The notes: a model not told the origin generated them from the sequence alone. 22,844 nucleotides of DNA from an uncultured Oscillospiraceae bacterium (GCA_934661735.1 CAKUJN010000031.1:1-22844); one strand, 5' to 3'; shown: positions 14,695-22,844, counted from the first letter of the stretch. Numbers and translations: made by a program.

Positions 14695-14723
14695 TTGCAT
14701 TGCCCCGCGCAACATGGTAAACT
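14695..14723 (+). promoter_or_regulatory. Promoter of the CmpB-type membrane protein gene
   Basis: TTGCAT (14695-14700), a 17-bp spacer and TAAACT (14718-14723); four of six bases match in each hexamer. GGGAGGA and ATG 14756 follow. Confidence 0.55.
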
Positions 14724-14755
14724 GAGCATATACCTTTGCGCGGGAGGATCTTTAC

Positions 14756-15517
14756 ATGTCCGGCTATCAGATTTTTCTTATCATCGCGTTTCTGTTCTTC
14801 TTCGGCTCGGTCTGCGGATGGGTGCTGGAGCTGCTGTTCCGTAAATTTTTCTCCGGCTCCAATCCCGAGCACCGCTGGCTGAACCCTGGCTTTCTGTTCG
14901 GACCGTGCGTGCCGCTGTACGGCATCGGCACGGTGGTGCTGTTTGTCATGTCGCGGACCGAGGCCGCCGTTTTCGGCAGCTTTTCCGGAAGCGTCGGCTA
15001 TTACTTTGCCATGTTCTTCATCATGGCGATTGCCATGACGGCGATTGAATACATCGTCGGTCTGCTCAGCATCCACGTCATGGGCATCCGCCTGTGGGAT
15101 TATTCTCACTGCTGGGGCAATATTCAGGGCATCATCTGCCCGCTGTTCACGTTTTTCTGGGGCGTGCTGTCGGCGATCTATTACTTCTTGCTGTATCCAA
15201 GGCTTCTGACGCTGGTACAGTGGTTTGTGGCGCATCCGTCGTTCTCGTTTTTCGTCGGCATCTGCTTCGGCGTGTTCATCATCGACTGCGGGTTCTCGCT
15301 GCATCTGGGCACGCAGCTGCACAGGCGCGCGGCGGCGCTGGACAAGTCGCTGTATGAATCCGTTGATCTGCAGGCATTCCAGCGCCGGATGCAGAGCCGG
15401 AGCGGCTTCTTCCGTCTGCGCGCGCCGCGCCCGCTGACCGAGCGCATCGACGCGTTTGACGAATTTCTGCACCGCCGCCCTGGCAAGCCGGTCAAGCCGG
15501 ATTCGGAATCGGAATAA
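14756..15517 (+). CDS. Putative ABC-transporter type IV (CmpB family) membrane protein
   Basis: This 253-residue protein has about six membrane helices followed by a basic cytoplasmic tail of about 60 residues. The pattern GWVLELLFRKFF (21-32), W-LNPGFLFGPCVPLYGIG (40-58) and the later WDYS ... NIQGIICP matches Pfam family PF06541, labelled putative ABC-transporter type IV. Members are common in clostridia and bacilli, but there is no ABC ATPase nearby and the label itself rests on weak evidence, so transport is unproven. ATG 14756 follows GGGAGGA. It is a single gene; the hairpin after its stop (CGGCA/TGCCG) lacks a T run. Confidence 0.8.
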   Translation: MSGYQIFLIIAFLFFFGSVCGWVLELLFRKFFSGSNPEHRWLNPGFLFGPCVPLYGIGTVVLFVMSRTEAAVFGSFSGSVGYYFAMFFIMAIAMTAIEYIVGLLSIHVMGIRLWDYSHCWGNIQGIICPLFTFFWGVLSAIYYFLLYPRLLTLVQWFVAHPSFSFFVGICFGVFIIDCGFSLHLGTQLHRRAAALDKSLYESVDLQAFQRRMQSRSGFFRLRAPRPLTERIDAFDEFLHRRPGKPVKPDSESE

Positions 15518-15573
15518 GACGGCATTTTGCCGCATAATTCTGCCGGAAAAGCGGAAAAACTGTGAAAAGGCGG

Positions 15574-15602
15574 TTGTAATTTCCGGGCTGCCGTGTTATC
15601 AT
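15574..15602 (+). promoter_or_regulatory. Promoter of the flavodiiron fusion gene
   Basis: TTGTAA (15574-15579), a 17-bp spacer and TATCAT (15597-15602). The -10 lies inside the PerR-like box at 15596-15610. Confidence 0.65.
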
Positions 15603-15610
15603 AATAACAA
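15596..15610 (+). promoter_or_regulatory. PerR-like operator overlapping the -10
   Basis: TTATCATAATAACAA agrees with the PerR box TTATAATnATTATAA at 11 of 14 specified positions. A second partial dyad, AACAA-GAA-TTGTT (15606-15618), follows directly. PerR is a peroxide-sensing repressor and controls flavodiiron genes in clostridia. No perR gene is in the window. Confidence 0.5.
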
Positions 15611-15645
15611 GAATTGTTCTTATTTTATTTCTCAGGAGGCATTTC

Positions 15646-17484
15646 ATGTACTGTGTAAAAAGGATGACCGACGATCTGTACTGGGTCGGCGCAAACGACC
15701 GGCGCCTTGCGCTGTTTGAAAACGTATACCCAATCCCCGACGGCGTGAGCTACAACGCCTATCTGCTGCTGGACGAAAAGACGGTTCTGCTGGATACCGT
15801 CGACCGTGCAGTCAGCGGGCTGTTTCTGGAAAATGTGGAGCACGTGCTGAACGGCCGCACGCTGGACTATGTCATTGTCAACCATATGGAGCCGGACCAC
15901 TGCGCCACGCTTCAGGAGCTGGTGCTGCGCTATCCCGAGGTCAAAATCGTCTGCAACGCCAAAACGCAGACCATGATCCGGAACTTCTTCACGTTCGATA
16001 TCGATTCGCGCGCCGTTCTGGTTAAAGAGATGGACACGCTGTGCACTGGACGGCACACATTCGCGTTTGTCATGGCGCCGATGGTCCACTGGCCCGAGGC
16101 CATGGTCAGCTATGACGTGACGACCAAAACGCTCTATTCCGCCGACGCGTTCGGTACGTTCGGTGCGCTCAGCGGCAATCTCTACGCCGACGAGGTCAAT
16201 TTCCGTACGGAGTATCTGGCCGAGGCGCGGCGCTATTACACCAACATCGTCGGCAAATATGGCACACAGGTGCAGGCGCTGCTGAAAAAGGCGGCTTCGA
16301 TTGAAATCGAGATGATCTGCCCGCTGCACGGCTTTGTCTGGCGGAAAGATATCGGCTGGTTCATCGACAAGTATCAGCACTGGGCGTCGTATGAACCGGA
16401 GGAGCAGGCCGTCGTGATTGCCTACGCCTCCGTCTACGGCAACACCGAAAACGCCGCGAACATTCTGGCCGGCATGCTGGCGGACAGGGGTGTACGCAAT
16501 GTGAAGCTCTACGACGTTTCCGCAACGCACCCGAGCTATATCGTTTCCGAATGCTTCCGCGCAAGCCATCTGGTGTTCCTGTCCACGACATACAACGCAG
16601 GCATGTTTGTCAATATGGAAAATCTGGTGCACGATATCGTCCACCACAATCTTCAGAACCGCACCATCGCGCTTGTGGAAAACGGCTCGTGGGCCGCGAC
16701 CGCGGGCGGGCTGATGCGCGCAGAGTTCGCAAAGCTGAAAAACTGCACAATTCTGGACGAAACCGTCTCCATCCGCTCGTCACTGAAGGAAAATCAGCTT
16801 GCGCAGCTACAGGCGCTTGCCGATGCGGTGTACGATTCGATGGAAAAGCCCGCGCCCGCCGACCACAGCCAGCCTGTCGAGCCGAATGCCATGTTCTCAC
16901 TGAGCTACGGCCTGTTCGTCCTGACCGCGCGCGAGGGCGCAAAGGACAACGGCTGCATCATCAACACCGTCACACAGCTGACCGACTCGCCGAAGCGCAT
17001 TTCCATCTGTGTCAACAAGGCAAACTACACCTGCGAGATGATCCGCCGGACGGGCGCGTTCAACGTCTCGGTGCTTTCAAACGACGCGCCGTTCGCCATG
17101 TTCCGCCACTATGGCTTCCAGTCCGGCCGCGACACCGACAAATTTGCCGGCGTTTCCGGTATGGCCCGCGCCGTCAACGGCATTTACTACGTCCCGTACT
17201 GCACCAACGCCTTCCTCAGCGGCAAGGTCGTGCAGGAGATCGAATTTGAGACGCATTTCCTGTTTATCGCCGAGGTGACCGAGGCGCGCGTGCTGGATTC
17301 CGTGCCGTCGATGACCTACGCCTATTATTTCGCGAACGTCAAGCCGAAGCCGCAGAAGCCCGCGGAAAAGAAACCCTGCTGGGTGTGCAAGATCTGCGGC
17401 TGGGTCTATGAGGGCGAGGTGCTGCCGCCCGATATCATCTGCCCGCTGTGCAAGCACGGCGCGGCCGACTTTGAGCGCGGCTGA
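15646..17484 (+). CDS. Flavodiiron protein fused to flavin reductase and rubredoxin domains
   Basis: This 612-residue fusion should reduce O2 to water, or NO to N2O, in the cytoplasm. Domains in order: a metallo-beta-lactamase-like diiron domain (1-250) with the full ligand set His80, Glu82, Asp84, His85, His148, Asp167 and His228; a flavodoxin domain (256-400) with the FMN loops ASVYGNTE (261-268) and TTYNAG (314-319); a flavin-reductase-like FMN domain (413-560); and a short rubredoxin (578-612) with Cys581, 584, 599 and 602. The chain thus carries electron-input modules that simpler enzymes receive from separate proteins. AGGAGG precedes ATG 15646. A PerR-like box overlaps the promoter. 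pepD follows after 44 nt without a visible terminator. Confidence 0.95.
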   Translation: MYCVKRMTDDLYWVGANDRRLALFENVYPIPDGVSYNAYLLLDEKTVLLDTVDRAVSGLFLENVEHVLNGRTLDYVIVNHMEPDHCATLQELVLRYPEVKIVCNAKTQTMIRNFFTFDIDSRAVLVKEMDTLCTGRHTFAFVMAPMVHWPEAMVSYDVTTKTLYSADAFGTFGALSGNLYADEVNFRTEYLAEARRYYTNIVGKYGTQVQALLKKAASIEIEMICPLHGFVWRKDIGWFIDKYQHWASYEPEEQAVVIAYASVYGNTENAANILAGMLADRGVRNVKLYDVSATHPSYIVSECFRASHLVFLSTTYNAGMFVNMENLVHDIVHHNLQNRTIALVENGSWAATAGGLMRAEFAKLKNCTILDETVSIRSSLKENQLAQLQALADAVYDSMEKPAPADHSQPVEPNAMFSLSYGLFVLTAREGAKDNGCIINTVTQLTDSPKRISICVNKANYTCEMIRRTGAFNVSVLSNDAPFAMFRHYGFQSGRDTDKFAGVSGMARAVNGIYYVPYCTNAFLSGKVVQEIEFETHFLFIAEVTEARVLDSVPSMTYAYYFANVKPKPQKPAEKKPCWVCKICGWVYEGEVLPPDIICPLCKHGAADFERG

Positions 17485-17528
17485 GCCGCAGAGCTTTTCA
17501 CAAACTGAACGGAAAGGGAGCTACTTTT

Positions 17529-18974
17529 ATGCGCGTACTGGAACATCTGGAACCGAAAGCTGTTTTTCATTATTTTGAGGATCTGACGCAGATTCCGCGC
17601 CCGTCCGGCAACACAAAGGCCGTCAGCGACTACTGCGTCGCGTTTGCAAAGGCGCACGGTCTGCGCTGCATTCAGGACAGCGTCAACAACGTTATAATCT
17701 TCAAGCCCGCCTCGGCGGGCTATGAGGCCGCGCCCGCCGTCATGCTTCAGGGGCATCTGGACATGGTGGCCGAAAAGGACCCCGACAGCCCCGTCGATCC
17801 CGCCGTGCAGCCGCTGGAGCTGCATATCGACGGCGACAGCATTTACGCAAGGGGCACGACGCTCGGCGGCGACGACGGCATTGCGGTGGCAATGGCGCTG
17901 GCTGTGCTGGCAGACGACACTCTGCCGCATCCGGCAATCGAGGCTGTGTTCACCGTGGACGAGGAGGTCGGCATGGACGGCGCCGCCGCGCTGGACCCCG
18001 CGCCGCTCACCGCGCGCCGCCTGCTGAACATCGACTCGGAGGACGAGGGCATTCTGACCGTCAGCTGCGCCGGCGGCGTGCGCGCCAACTGTGAAATTCC
18101 CGTCCATACCGCGCCGTGCGCGCTTTCCGGCTGGACGCTCACCATTGACGGTCTGACCGGCGGGCACTCCGGCACCGAAATCAACAAGGGACGCGCAAAT
18201 TCCAATCTGCTGACGGGCCGGCTGCTGCGGATGCTGAAAAATGCGGACGCGCAGCTGCGTCTGGTCTCGGTCCGCGGCGGTCTGAAGGACAACGCCATCC
18301 CCGTTTCCACCACTGCCGTCGTCGGCCTTGCGCCACAGACCGACGCCGCTGCCATTGCCGCACAGCTGGAAAGCGCGCTGAAAAACGAATATGCGGCAGC
18401 TGACGCGGGCGTGCGCGTCCGCGCCGAGGCGTGCGGCACGCTGTGTCTGGCCATGGACGCAGACTCCACCGGCCGCGTGCTGGACTTTTTGTCGCTGGCG
18501 CCCGACGGCGTGCAGGCCATGAGCATGGATATTGCGGGGCTGGTACAGACCTCCTGCAATCTCGGCATTCTGGATACGCAGGATGGCCGCGTCACGGCTT
18601 GCAGCGCCATCCGAAGCTCGATTGCCAGCCAGAAGGAGGCGCTCTATGACCGCTTCACCGCGCTGTGCGCCCGCCTCGGCGGGAACGTTCGTCCCACCGG
18701 CGACTACCCAGGCTGGGCGTATCTGCGCGATTCGGCGCTGCGCGACACGATGGTGCAGGTATTTACCGAGCAGTACGGCCGCGCGCCAAAGGTCGAGGCC
18801 ATTCACGCGGGACTGGAATGCGGCCTGCTTGCCGGAAAGCTGGACGGGCTGGACGCTGTGTCGTTCGGGCCGGATCTGACGGACATCCACACAACGCGCG
18901 AGCGGATGAGCATCTCCTCGGTGCAGCGCACATGGACGTATCTGTGTGAGATTCTGCGCCGTCTGGACCGCTGA
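17529..18974 (+). CDS. pepD: PepD-type aminoacyl-histidine dipeptidase (M20 family)
   Basis: This 481-residue zinc peptidase cleaves dipeptides such as Xaa-His (carnosinase type). Seen: QGHLDMV (74-80) with ligand His76 and Asp78, LGGDDG (112-117) with bridging Asp115, DEEVG (144-148) with the catalytic Glu145 and ligand Glu146, NIDSED (167-172) with Asp169, and the C-terminal TDIHTTRE with His454. Length and motif spacing match bacterial PepD, including the lid domain inserted between about 190 and 390. ATG 17529 follows AAAGGGAG. It may be read through from the flavodiiron gene 44 nt upstream; a strong terminator (18998-19030) ends it. Confidence 0.93.
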   Translation: MRVLEHLEPKAVFHYFEDLTQIPRPSGNTKAVSDYCVAFAKAHGLRCIQDSVNNVIIFKPASAGYEAAPAVMLQGHLDMVAEKDPDSPVDPAVQPLELHIDGDSIYARGTTLGGDDGIAVAMALAVLADDTLPHPAIEAVFTVDEEVGMDGAAALDPAPLTARRLLNIDSEDEGILTVSCAGGVRANCEIPVHTAPCALSGWTLTIDGLTGGHSGTEINKGRANSNLLTGRLLRMLKNADAQLRLVSVRGGLKDNAIPVSTTAVVGLAPQTDAAAIAAQLESALKNEYAAADAGVRVRAEACGTLCLAMDADSTGRVLDFLSLAPDGVQAMSMDIAGLVQTSCNLGILDTQDGRVTACSAIRSSIASQKEALYDRFTALCARLGGNVRPTGDYPGWAYLRDSALRDTMVQVFTEQYGRAPKVEAIHAGLECGLLAGKLDGLDAVSFGPDLTDIHTTRERMSISSVQRTWTYLCEILRRLDR

Positions 18975-18997
18975 TCGCGCTGCTTTCAGCAAATTTT

Positions 18998-19030
18998 TGC
19001 CGGCGGCGGCCCTGCTGCCGGCATTTTTTT
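18998..19030 (+). terminator. Rho-independent terminator after pepD
   Basis: A 10-bp stem (18998-19007 with 19014-19023, one G-T pair) is followed by seven T. Confidence 0.92.
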
Positions 19031-19071
19031 GCAATTTTATACCCGTATCGGTTAAATGTTTTTAATTGATT

Positions 19072-19100
19072 CACAAATATCGGGCAATAGTATGTATAAT
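19072..19100 (+). promoter_or_regulatory. Promoter of the J-GrpE-DnaK cassette
   Basis: A perfect TATAAT (19095-19100) lies in an AT-rich stretch; the 17-bp spaced -35 CACAAA (19072-19077) is weak. The ~55-nt leader contains a CCGGC/GCCGG dyad (19120-19137). I see neither a CIRCE dyad (TTAGCACTC-N9-GAGTGCTAA) nor CtsR heptads between 18975 and 19161. Confidence 0.6.
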
Positions 19101-19161
19101 GTATTTATTATCTGCATGACCGGCGTTTCATGGCCGGCAATGTGCAAAAAGGAGTGACGGC

Positions 19162-19818
19162 ATGGTAAACGATCCCTATCAGGTGCTTGGCGTATCGCCC
19201 AATGCGGACGAGGACACCATACGGCAGGCCTATCGCCGCCTTGCAAAAAAATACCATCCCGATCTCAACCCCGGCGACGCCGCAGCGGCGCAGAAAATGA
19301 ACGAGATCAACGAGGCCTACGACCTGATCAAAAATCCGCAGGCGTATCAGCAGCAGCGTGCCCAGCAGCAGTCACAGCAGCAGGCCCGTCAGGCATATCA
19401 GCGCCAACAGCAGCAGGGCTATTACGATCCGTTCGACCCGTTTGGCTTCTACCGGCAGGGCGGGCAGAACAGTCAGAACGCGCAGAACGGCGCACAGAAC
19501 GGAAACGGCTCGTCCGGCCCGCAGTATCACACCTATTACTACTATTCCGGCGACGACGATCCCAGCCGCCAGCAGTACCAGTGGACGTATCACCGTCCGC
19601 GGCGCAGCACGCTCGGGATTCTCGGTAAAATTCTGGTCGCGTATTTCATTTTCCAGATTTTCTTCTCACTGTTCGGCGGCTGCTCGGCGCTGTGGAATCC
19701 ATACTATTACTACTATGACTATTCCACGCCGGAAAGCGGCTATTCTCAGACCGCACCGTCATACGACAGTACAACAACCACGCCCGAACAGTCCTACAGC
19801 GGCTTCGGGCGCGGCTAG
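19162..19818 (+). CDS. J-domain protein with Q/Y-rich linker and membrane segment
   Basis: This 218-residue co-chaperone begins with a complete J-domain (about 4-60) with the essential HPD tripeptide at 32-34, which stimulates the ATPase of Hsp70. It lacks the Gly/Phe, zinc-finger and C-terminal substrate domains of DnaJ. Instead there is a Gln-rich stretch (62-86), an Asn/Gln/Gly stretch (98-118), a Tyr-rich patch (122-130), one likely membrane helix (about 152-172), and a Tyr/Ser/Thr-rich tail with YYYYYDY (181-187). It is therefore a type III J-protein, probably membrane-tethered. ATG 19162 follows AAAGGAG. It leads a three-gene operon, with grpE starting 9 nt after its stop. The client is unknown. 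Confidence 0.9.
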   Translation: MVNDPYQVLGVSPNADEDTIRQAYRRLAKKYHPDLNPGDAAAAQKMNEINEAYDLIKNPQAYQQQRAQQQSQQQARQAYQRQQQQGYYDPFDPFGFYRQGGQNSQNAQNGAQNGNGSSGPQYHTYYYYSGDDDPSRQQYQWTYHRPRRSTLGILGKILVAYFIFQIFFSLFGGCSALWNPYYYYYDYSTPESGYSQTAPSYDSTTTTPEQSYSGFGRG

Positions 19819-19826
19819 GAGGGCAT

Positions 19827-20267
19827 ATGAAGCTGTTTCAGAAGAAGGCGCCCGAGGCGCCGCAGACGGATACCCGCTATGACGAGCTGGCGGCGGAATA
19901 CGGCAACTACCGCCGCCGCACCTCCGAGGCGCTGGAACGGGCGGAGGCACAGGCCGTCCGCAAGACCGTGCTGGCGTTTCTGCCGCTGTACGACGATCTG
20001 CTGCGCGCGCTGGATCAGCCGTGTCAGGACACAGCCTATTTCCGCGGCATCAAGCTGACCATGCAGAATCTGCTGTCCACGCTGGCCGTGATGGGTGTGC
20101 TGCCGATGGACAGCCTGGGCCGGTGCTTCAATCCCGCGTATCACGAGGCGGTTGAGCACGTCACCGACCCCGCCTGCTGCGAGGACGAAATCGTCAAGGT
20201 CGTCCAGACCGGCTTTCTTATGGATGAGGAAGTCATCCGCCACGCAAAAGTGGTCGTTGCAAACTGA
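19827..20267 (+). CDS. grpE: GrpE-type nucleotide exchange factor, short form
   Basis: This 146-residue protein releases ADP from DnaK. Seen: a helix [21 protein letters not shown] (24-44), [11 protein letters not shown] (52-62), [11 protein letters not shown] (73-83), and the beta-domain region with FNPAYHEAV (101-109) and [16 protein letters not shown], all typical of GrpE. It is shorter than E. coli GrpE (197 residues) because most of the N-terminal acidic tail and long coiled coil is missing. AGGAGGG overlaps the stop of the J-protein gene and sits only about 4 nt from ATG 19827, so translation is coupled to it. dnaK follows after 29 nt. Identification is firm. Confidence 0.92.
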   Translation: MKLFQKKAPEAPQTDTRYDELAAEYGNYRRRTSEALERAEAQAVRKTVLAFLPLYDDLLRALDQPCQDTAYFRGIKLTMQNLLSTLAVMGVLPMDSLGRCFNPAYHEAVEHVTDPACCEDEIVKVVQTGFLMDEEVIRHAKVVVAN

Positions 20268-20296
20268 CCGGACGCCGGTCATTCGGGAGGCAGTCT

Positions 20297-22108
20297 ATGT
20301 CGAAAATCATCGGTATTGATCTTGGCACCACCAATTCCTGCGTTGCTGTGATGGAGAGCGGCGAGCCCGTCATCATCCCCAACGCCGAGGGAGGCCGGAC
20401 CACGCCGTCCGTCGTCGCCTTTTCCAAAATCGGCGAGCGCATGGTCGGCAGCCTTGCAAAGCGGCAGGCCGTCACGAATCACGACCGCACCATCAGCTCC
20501 ATCAAGCGTCAGATGGGCACCAATTACCGTGTCAACATCGACGGGCACAAGTATTCTCCGCAGGAGATTTCGGCCATGATTCTGCAAAAGCTGAAGCAGG
20601 ATGCTGAAAGCTATCTCGGCGAGCCGGTCACGGACGCGGTCATCACCGTCCCCGCCTATTTTACCGACGCGCAGCGTCAGGCCACCAAGGACGCCGGCAA
20701 AATCGCCGGACTGAATGTCCAGCGCATTATCAACGAGCCGACGGCTGCGGCGCTGGCCTATGGCGTCGATCGCGAGGAGCCGCAGAAAATCATGGTCTAT
20801 GATCTGGGCGGCGGCACGTTTGACGTCTCCATTCTGGATATTTCTTCCGGTGTGATCGAGGTCCTCGCCACCGCGGGCAACAACCATCTGGGCGGCGACG
20901 ACTTTGACCAGTGCATCGTCGACTATCTCGTCCGCCAGTTCAAGGCGGAAACCAAGGTGGACCTCTCGCGCGACCCCGCCGCCATGCAGCGCATCCGCGA
21001 GGCCGCCGAAAAGGCGAAGATCGAGCTCTCCGGCGTCACCTCCACCACTGTCAGCCTCCCGTATATCACCGTCGGCAAAAACGGCCCGATGCACATGGAT
21101 ATCCCGTTGACGCGCGCGAAATTCAACGATCTGACCTGGCATCTGGTGCAGGCCACGCGCGAGCCGGTCAATCAGGCCATCAACGATTCCGGCGTGAAAA
21201 TCTCACAGATCAGCAAGGTTCTGATGGTCGGCGGCTCCAGCCGCATTCCGGCCGTGCAGGATCTGGTGCAGTCCATCACCGGCTCGCTGCCGTTCAAGGG
21301 CATCAACCCCGACGAGTGCGTTGCCATGGGCGCATGCCTTCAGGCGGGTGTTCTGTCCGGAAGCGTCAAGGGACTTCTGCTGCTGGACGTGACGCCGCTG
21401 TCGCTGGGTATTGAGACGCTGGGCGGCGTATGTACGCGCGTCATCGAGCGCAACACCACCCTCCCCATCCGCAAGAGCCAGATTTTTACCACAGCCTCCA
21501 ATTTCCAGAGCTCGGTCGACGTACACGTTTTGCAGGGTGAGCGTCCTATGGCGCACCAGAACAAGGAGCTCGGCCGGTTCCAGCTGACGGGCATCCGCCG
21601 CGCACCGCGCGGCGTGCCGCAGATTGAGGTCACATTCTCCATCGACGCAAACGGTATTGTCAACGTCTCCGCGCGCGATCTGGACACCGGCAAGGCCCAG
21701 CAGATCACCATCACCGCCACCTCCAACATGTCGCAGGCCGAGATCGACCGCGCCGTGCAGGACGCGCAGCAGTATGCCGCCGAGGACGCGCGTCTGCGCG
21801 AGGAGGCCACGGCACGCGACCGCTGTGAGCAGCTGCTCTACCGCGCCTCCGGCGCGGGGCGTGAGACCTCCCGTGAGGACAGGGCACGCGTCGCGGAAGC
21901 CGTAAAGAATGTCCGCCGTGCTGTCAAGTCGAAAAAGCCGGAGGAGATGCTTCCGGCAGCGGACGCGCTGGAGGCGCTGCTGAACGAGCTGAACATCACG
22001 CCGCCCGCCGGCGCACAGCGCGCCGCAGGCAGCGCATACAATCCGAACGACAATGTGGACGACGACGTCATGGATGCAGATTTTGAATCCGTGGACGATC
22101 AGAAATAG
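20297..22108 (+). CDS. dnaK: Hsp70 chaperone DnaK
   Basis: This 603-residue ATP-driven chaperone folds and protects cytosolic proteins. Seen: [10 protein letters not shown] (5-14), [17 protein letters not shown] (about 119-135), [23 protein letters not shown] and [11 protein letters not shown] in the ATPase domain; the linker [14 protein letters not shown]; the substrate domain with [16 protein letters not shown]; a helical lid; and a tail ending [11 protein letters not shown]. It lacks the ~24-residue insertion of Gram-negative DnaK, as expected of Firmicutes. It differs slightly in the tail from the usual EEVD-like end. GGGAGG precedes ATG 20297. Gene order J-grpE-dnaK, without hrcA, is unlike the common hrcA-grpE-dnaK-dnaJ, so a second set may exist elsewhere. 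Confidence 0.97.
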   Translation: MSKIIGIDLGTTNSCVAVMESGEPVIIPNAEGGRTTPSVVAFSKIGERMVGSLAKRQAVTNHDRTISSIKRQMGTNYRVNIDGHKYSPQEISAMILQKLKQDAESYLGEPVTDAVITVPAYFTDAQRQATKDAGKIAGLNVQRIINEPTAAALAYGVDREEPQKIMVYDLGGGTFDVSILDISSGVIEVLATAGNNHLGGDDFDQCIVDYLVRQFKAETKVDLSRDPAAMQRIREAAEKAKIELSGVTSTTVSLPYITVGKNGPMHMDIPLTRAKFNDLTWHLVQATREPVNQAINDSGVKISQISKVLMVGGSSRIPAVQDLVQSITGSLPFKGINPDECVAMGACLQAGVLSGSVKGLLLLDVTPLSLGIETLGGVCTRVIERNTTLPIRKSQIFTTASNFQSSVDVHVLQGERPMAHQNKELGRFQLTGIRRAPRGVPQIEVTFSIDANGIVNVSARDLDTGKAQQITITATSNMSQAEIDRAVQDAQQYAAEDARLREEATARDRCEQLLYRASGAGRETSREDRARVAEAVKNVRRAVKSKKPEEMLPAADALEALLNELNITPPAGAQRAAGSAYNPNDNVDDDVMDADFESVDDQK

Positions 22109-22183
22109 ACAAGCTGACAGAAAACACCCCCGGCGCGGAAAAGGCGAACACGCATAAGGACAACAAATAACCGCTTAGAGCAG

Positions 22184-22221
22184 CAACCGGCAGCAGTCAC
22201 TTGACTGCTGCCGGTTGTTAT
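22184..22221 (+). terminator. Rho-independent terminator after dnaK
   Basis: A perfect 15-bp stem (22184-22198 with 22203-22217, loop ACTT) is followed by TTATT. The T tract is poor and may be cut by the IS21 end that begins close by. Confidence 0.82.
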
Positions 22222-22247
22222 TGTATAAATGAGTATTCCGTGCGAGA

Positions 22248-22299
22248 TTGAGCACCTCGACCGCACAAATTGAGCACCCTCGCCGCCGGCGTTGAGCAC
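22248..22299 (+). repeat. Three TTGAGCAC sites at exact 22-bp period
   Basis: TTGAGCAC occurs at 22248-22255, 22270-22277 and 22292-22299. IS21 ends usually carry such multiple transposase-binding repeats; two helical turns apart would place them on the same DNA face. Confidence 0.85.
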
Positions 22300-22312
22300 T
22301 ACGGTAAAATGT

Positions 22313-22345
22313 AGATATGCACCGTATTTTACGGTGTAAATATCT
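22313..22345 (+). promoter_or_regulatory. Long hairpin before the istA ribosome site
   Basis: AGATAT (22313-22318) pairs with ATATCT (22340-22345) and CACCGTA (22320-22326) with TACGGTG (22330-22336), loop TTT. It ends two bases before the AAGGAGG. Such structures can shield transposase translation from outside transcripts. Confidence 0.6.
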
Positions 22346-22362
22346 GCAAGGAGGTCACTTGT

Positions 22363-22844
22363 ATGACCAATTACCATGAGATCCTCAGGCTCCACAGCCT
22401 GGGGCTCAACAAGACCGAGATCGCGTCAAGCTGCCAGTGCGCTCGGAACACTGTGGCAGCAACCCTGCAACGGGCGGCGAACTGCGGTCTGCAATGGCCG
22501 CTGCCGGAGGAAATGTTGGATAAGCAGCTCTCAGAGCGTCTGTTTCCGTCCAGCACCTCAAAGCCTGTCTACAAGATGCCGGACTACGCCTCTGTCCACA
22601 AGGAGCTCCAGCGCAGCGGTGTTACGCTGAACCTGCTGTGGCTGGAATACTGCAACCAGTGCCGGGCGGCGGACGAGATTCCATACCAATCAACCCAGTT
22701 CAACAAGTACTATGCCGACTATCTGGCAAAGGTCAACGCTACCATGCACCTGAACCACAAGCCCGGTGAGGTTATGCAGGTGGACTGGGCCGGCGATACT
22801 GCCGCTGTTATTGACACAGACACCGGTGAAATTATCCCGGCCTA
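22363..22844 (+). CDS. istA: IS21-family transposase IstA (3' end missing)
   Basis: The first 160 residues are present; the frame stays open to the window edge. Seen: an N-terminal helix-turn-helix (about 4-38, LRLHSLGLNKTEIASSCQCARNT region) that binds the repeats, and the start of the DDE catalytic core with GEVMQVDWAGD (about 138-148), whose aspartate in VDWAG is the first of the DDE triad. Full IS21 IstA proteins are about 400-500 residues and are followed by the ATPase istB; both remaining parts would lie beyond 22844. ATG 22363 follows AAGGAGG by 8 nt. The family call is firm; intactness of the element cannot be judged. Confidence 0.93.
   Translation, partial: MTNYHEILRLHSLGLNKTEIASSCQCARNTVAATLQRAANCGLQWPLPEEMLDKQLSERLFPSSTSKPVYKMPDYASVHKELQRSGVTLNLLWLEYCNQCRAADEIPYQSTQFNKYYADYLAKVNATMHLNHKPGEVMQVDWAGDTAAVIDTDTGEIIPA

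Larger units (their letters stand above)
22222..22844 (+). mobile_element. IS21-family insertion sequence, left part (cut by window)
   Basis: The istA gene, the repeated TTGAGCAC sites and a TGT at 22222-22224 that could be the tip identify the left end of an IS21-like element. The exact boundary is not provable because the right end and target duplication lie outside the window. It sits right behind the dnaK terminator. Confidence 0.8.

Noticed and set aside
17406..19034. 542-residue open frame opposite pepD
   Set aside because: Antisense to a PepD gene with all catalytic motifs; it also crosses the pepD terminator.
18975..19161. CIRCE or CtsR control of the chaperone cassette
   Set aside because: No TTAGCACTC/GAGTGCTAA dyad or GGTCAAA heptads are present.
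1..22844. tRNA, rRNA, CRISPR array or prophage
   Set aside because: No cloverleaf with CCA-type end, no rRNA-like stretch, no regularly spaced direct-repeat array beyond the IS21 sites, and no phage genes were seen by eye.

Overview
This window looks like chromosome from a GC-rich, Gram-positive, strictly anaerobic gut-type member of the Clostridia, most likely Oscillospirales/Ruminococcaceae. The reasons are strong AGGAGG-type ribosome binding sites, sigma-A type promoters, a Firmicutes-type DnaK lacking the Gram-negative insertion, a flavodiiron oxygen-scavenging protein, an S-layer-homology protein, a CmpB-type membrane protein typical of clostridia, and dispersed hairpin repeats containing GTAGGGGC modules. 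The lineage is an inference from gene content and style; no rRNA is present.

Layout. 1-815 holds no gene but is full of repeats. 816-3792 (minus) is a tight three-gene operon: HAD-IIA phosphatase, MFS transporter, glycerophosphodiester phosphodiesterase. 3937-5382 (minus) is a sodium:solute symporter, divergent from mutY (5622-6659, plus). 6660-7214 is again repeat-filled and carries an inverted copy of the ~340-bp element seen at 393-734. A small probably ferritin-like protein (7265-7699, minus) diverges from a two-subunit aconitase X (7890-9624, plus). 9792-11216 (minus) is an NCS2/AzgA purine permease. 11578-14496 (minus) contains an orphan RmlA-like nucleotidyltransferase, a small secreted SLH protein, and a NahK-like sugar kinase. 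From 14756 on everything is on the plus strand: a CmpB-type membrane protein, a four-domain flavodiiron-flavin reductase-rubredoxin fusion with a PerR-like box on its promoter, a PepD dipeptidase, a J-protein/GrpE/DnaK cassette, and finally the left end and istA (cut by the window) of an IS21-family element.

How the genes work together. The first operon could import or process glycerophosphodiesters and strip the phosphate. The flavodiiron fusion probably reduces O2 (or NO) to protect the anaerobe. The J-GrpE-DnaK genes form a complete Hsp70 machine, with an unusual membrane-tethered, low-complexity J-protein instead of classical DnaJ and no visible CIRCE element. The aconitase X pair has its own promoter and no hydroxyproline genes beside it, so its substrate is open. 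The most novel-looking items are the multi-hairpin dispersed repeat, whose two copies conserve stems despite sequence changes, the isolated aconitase X, the PerR-like control of the flavodiiron fusion, and the atypical chaperone cassette.
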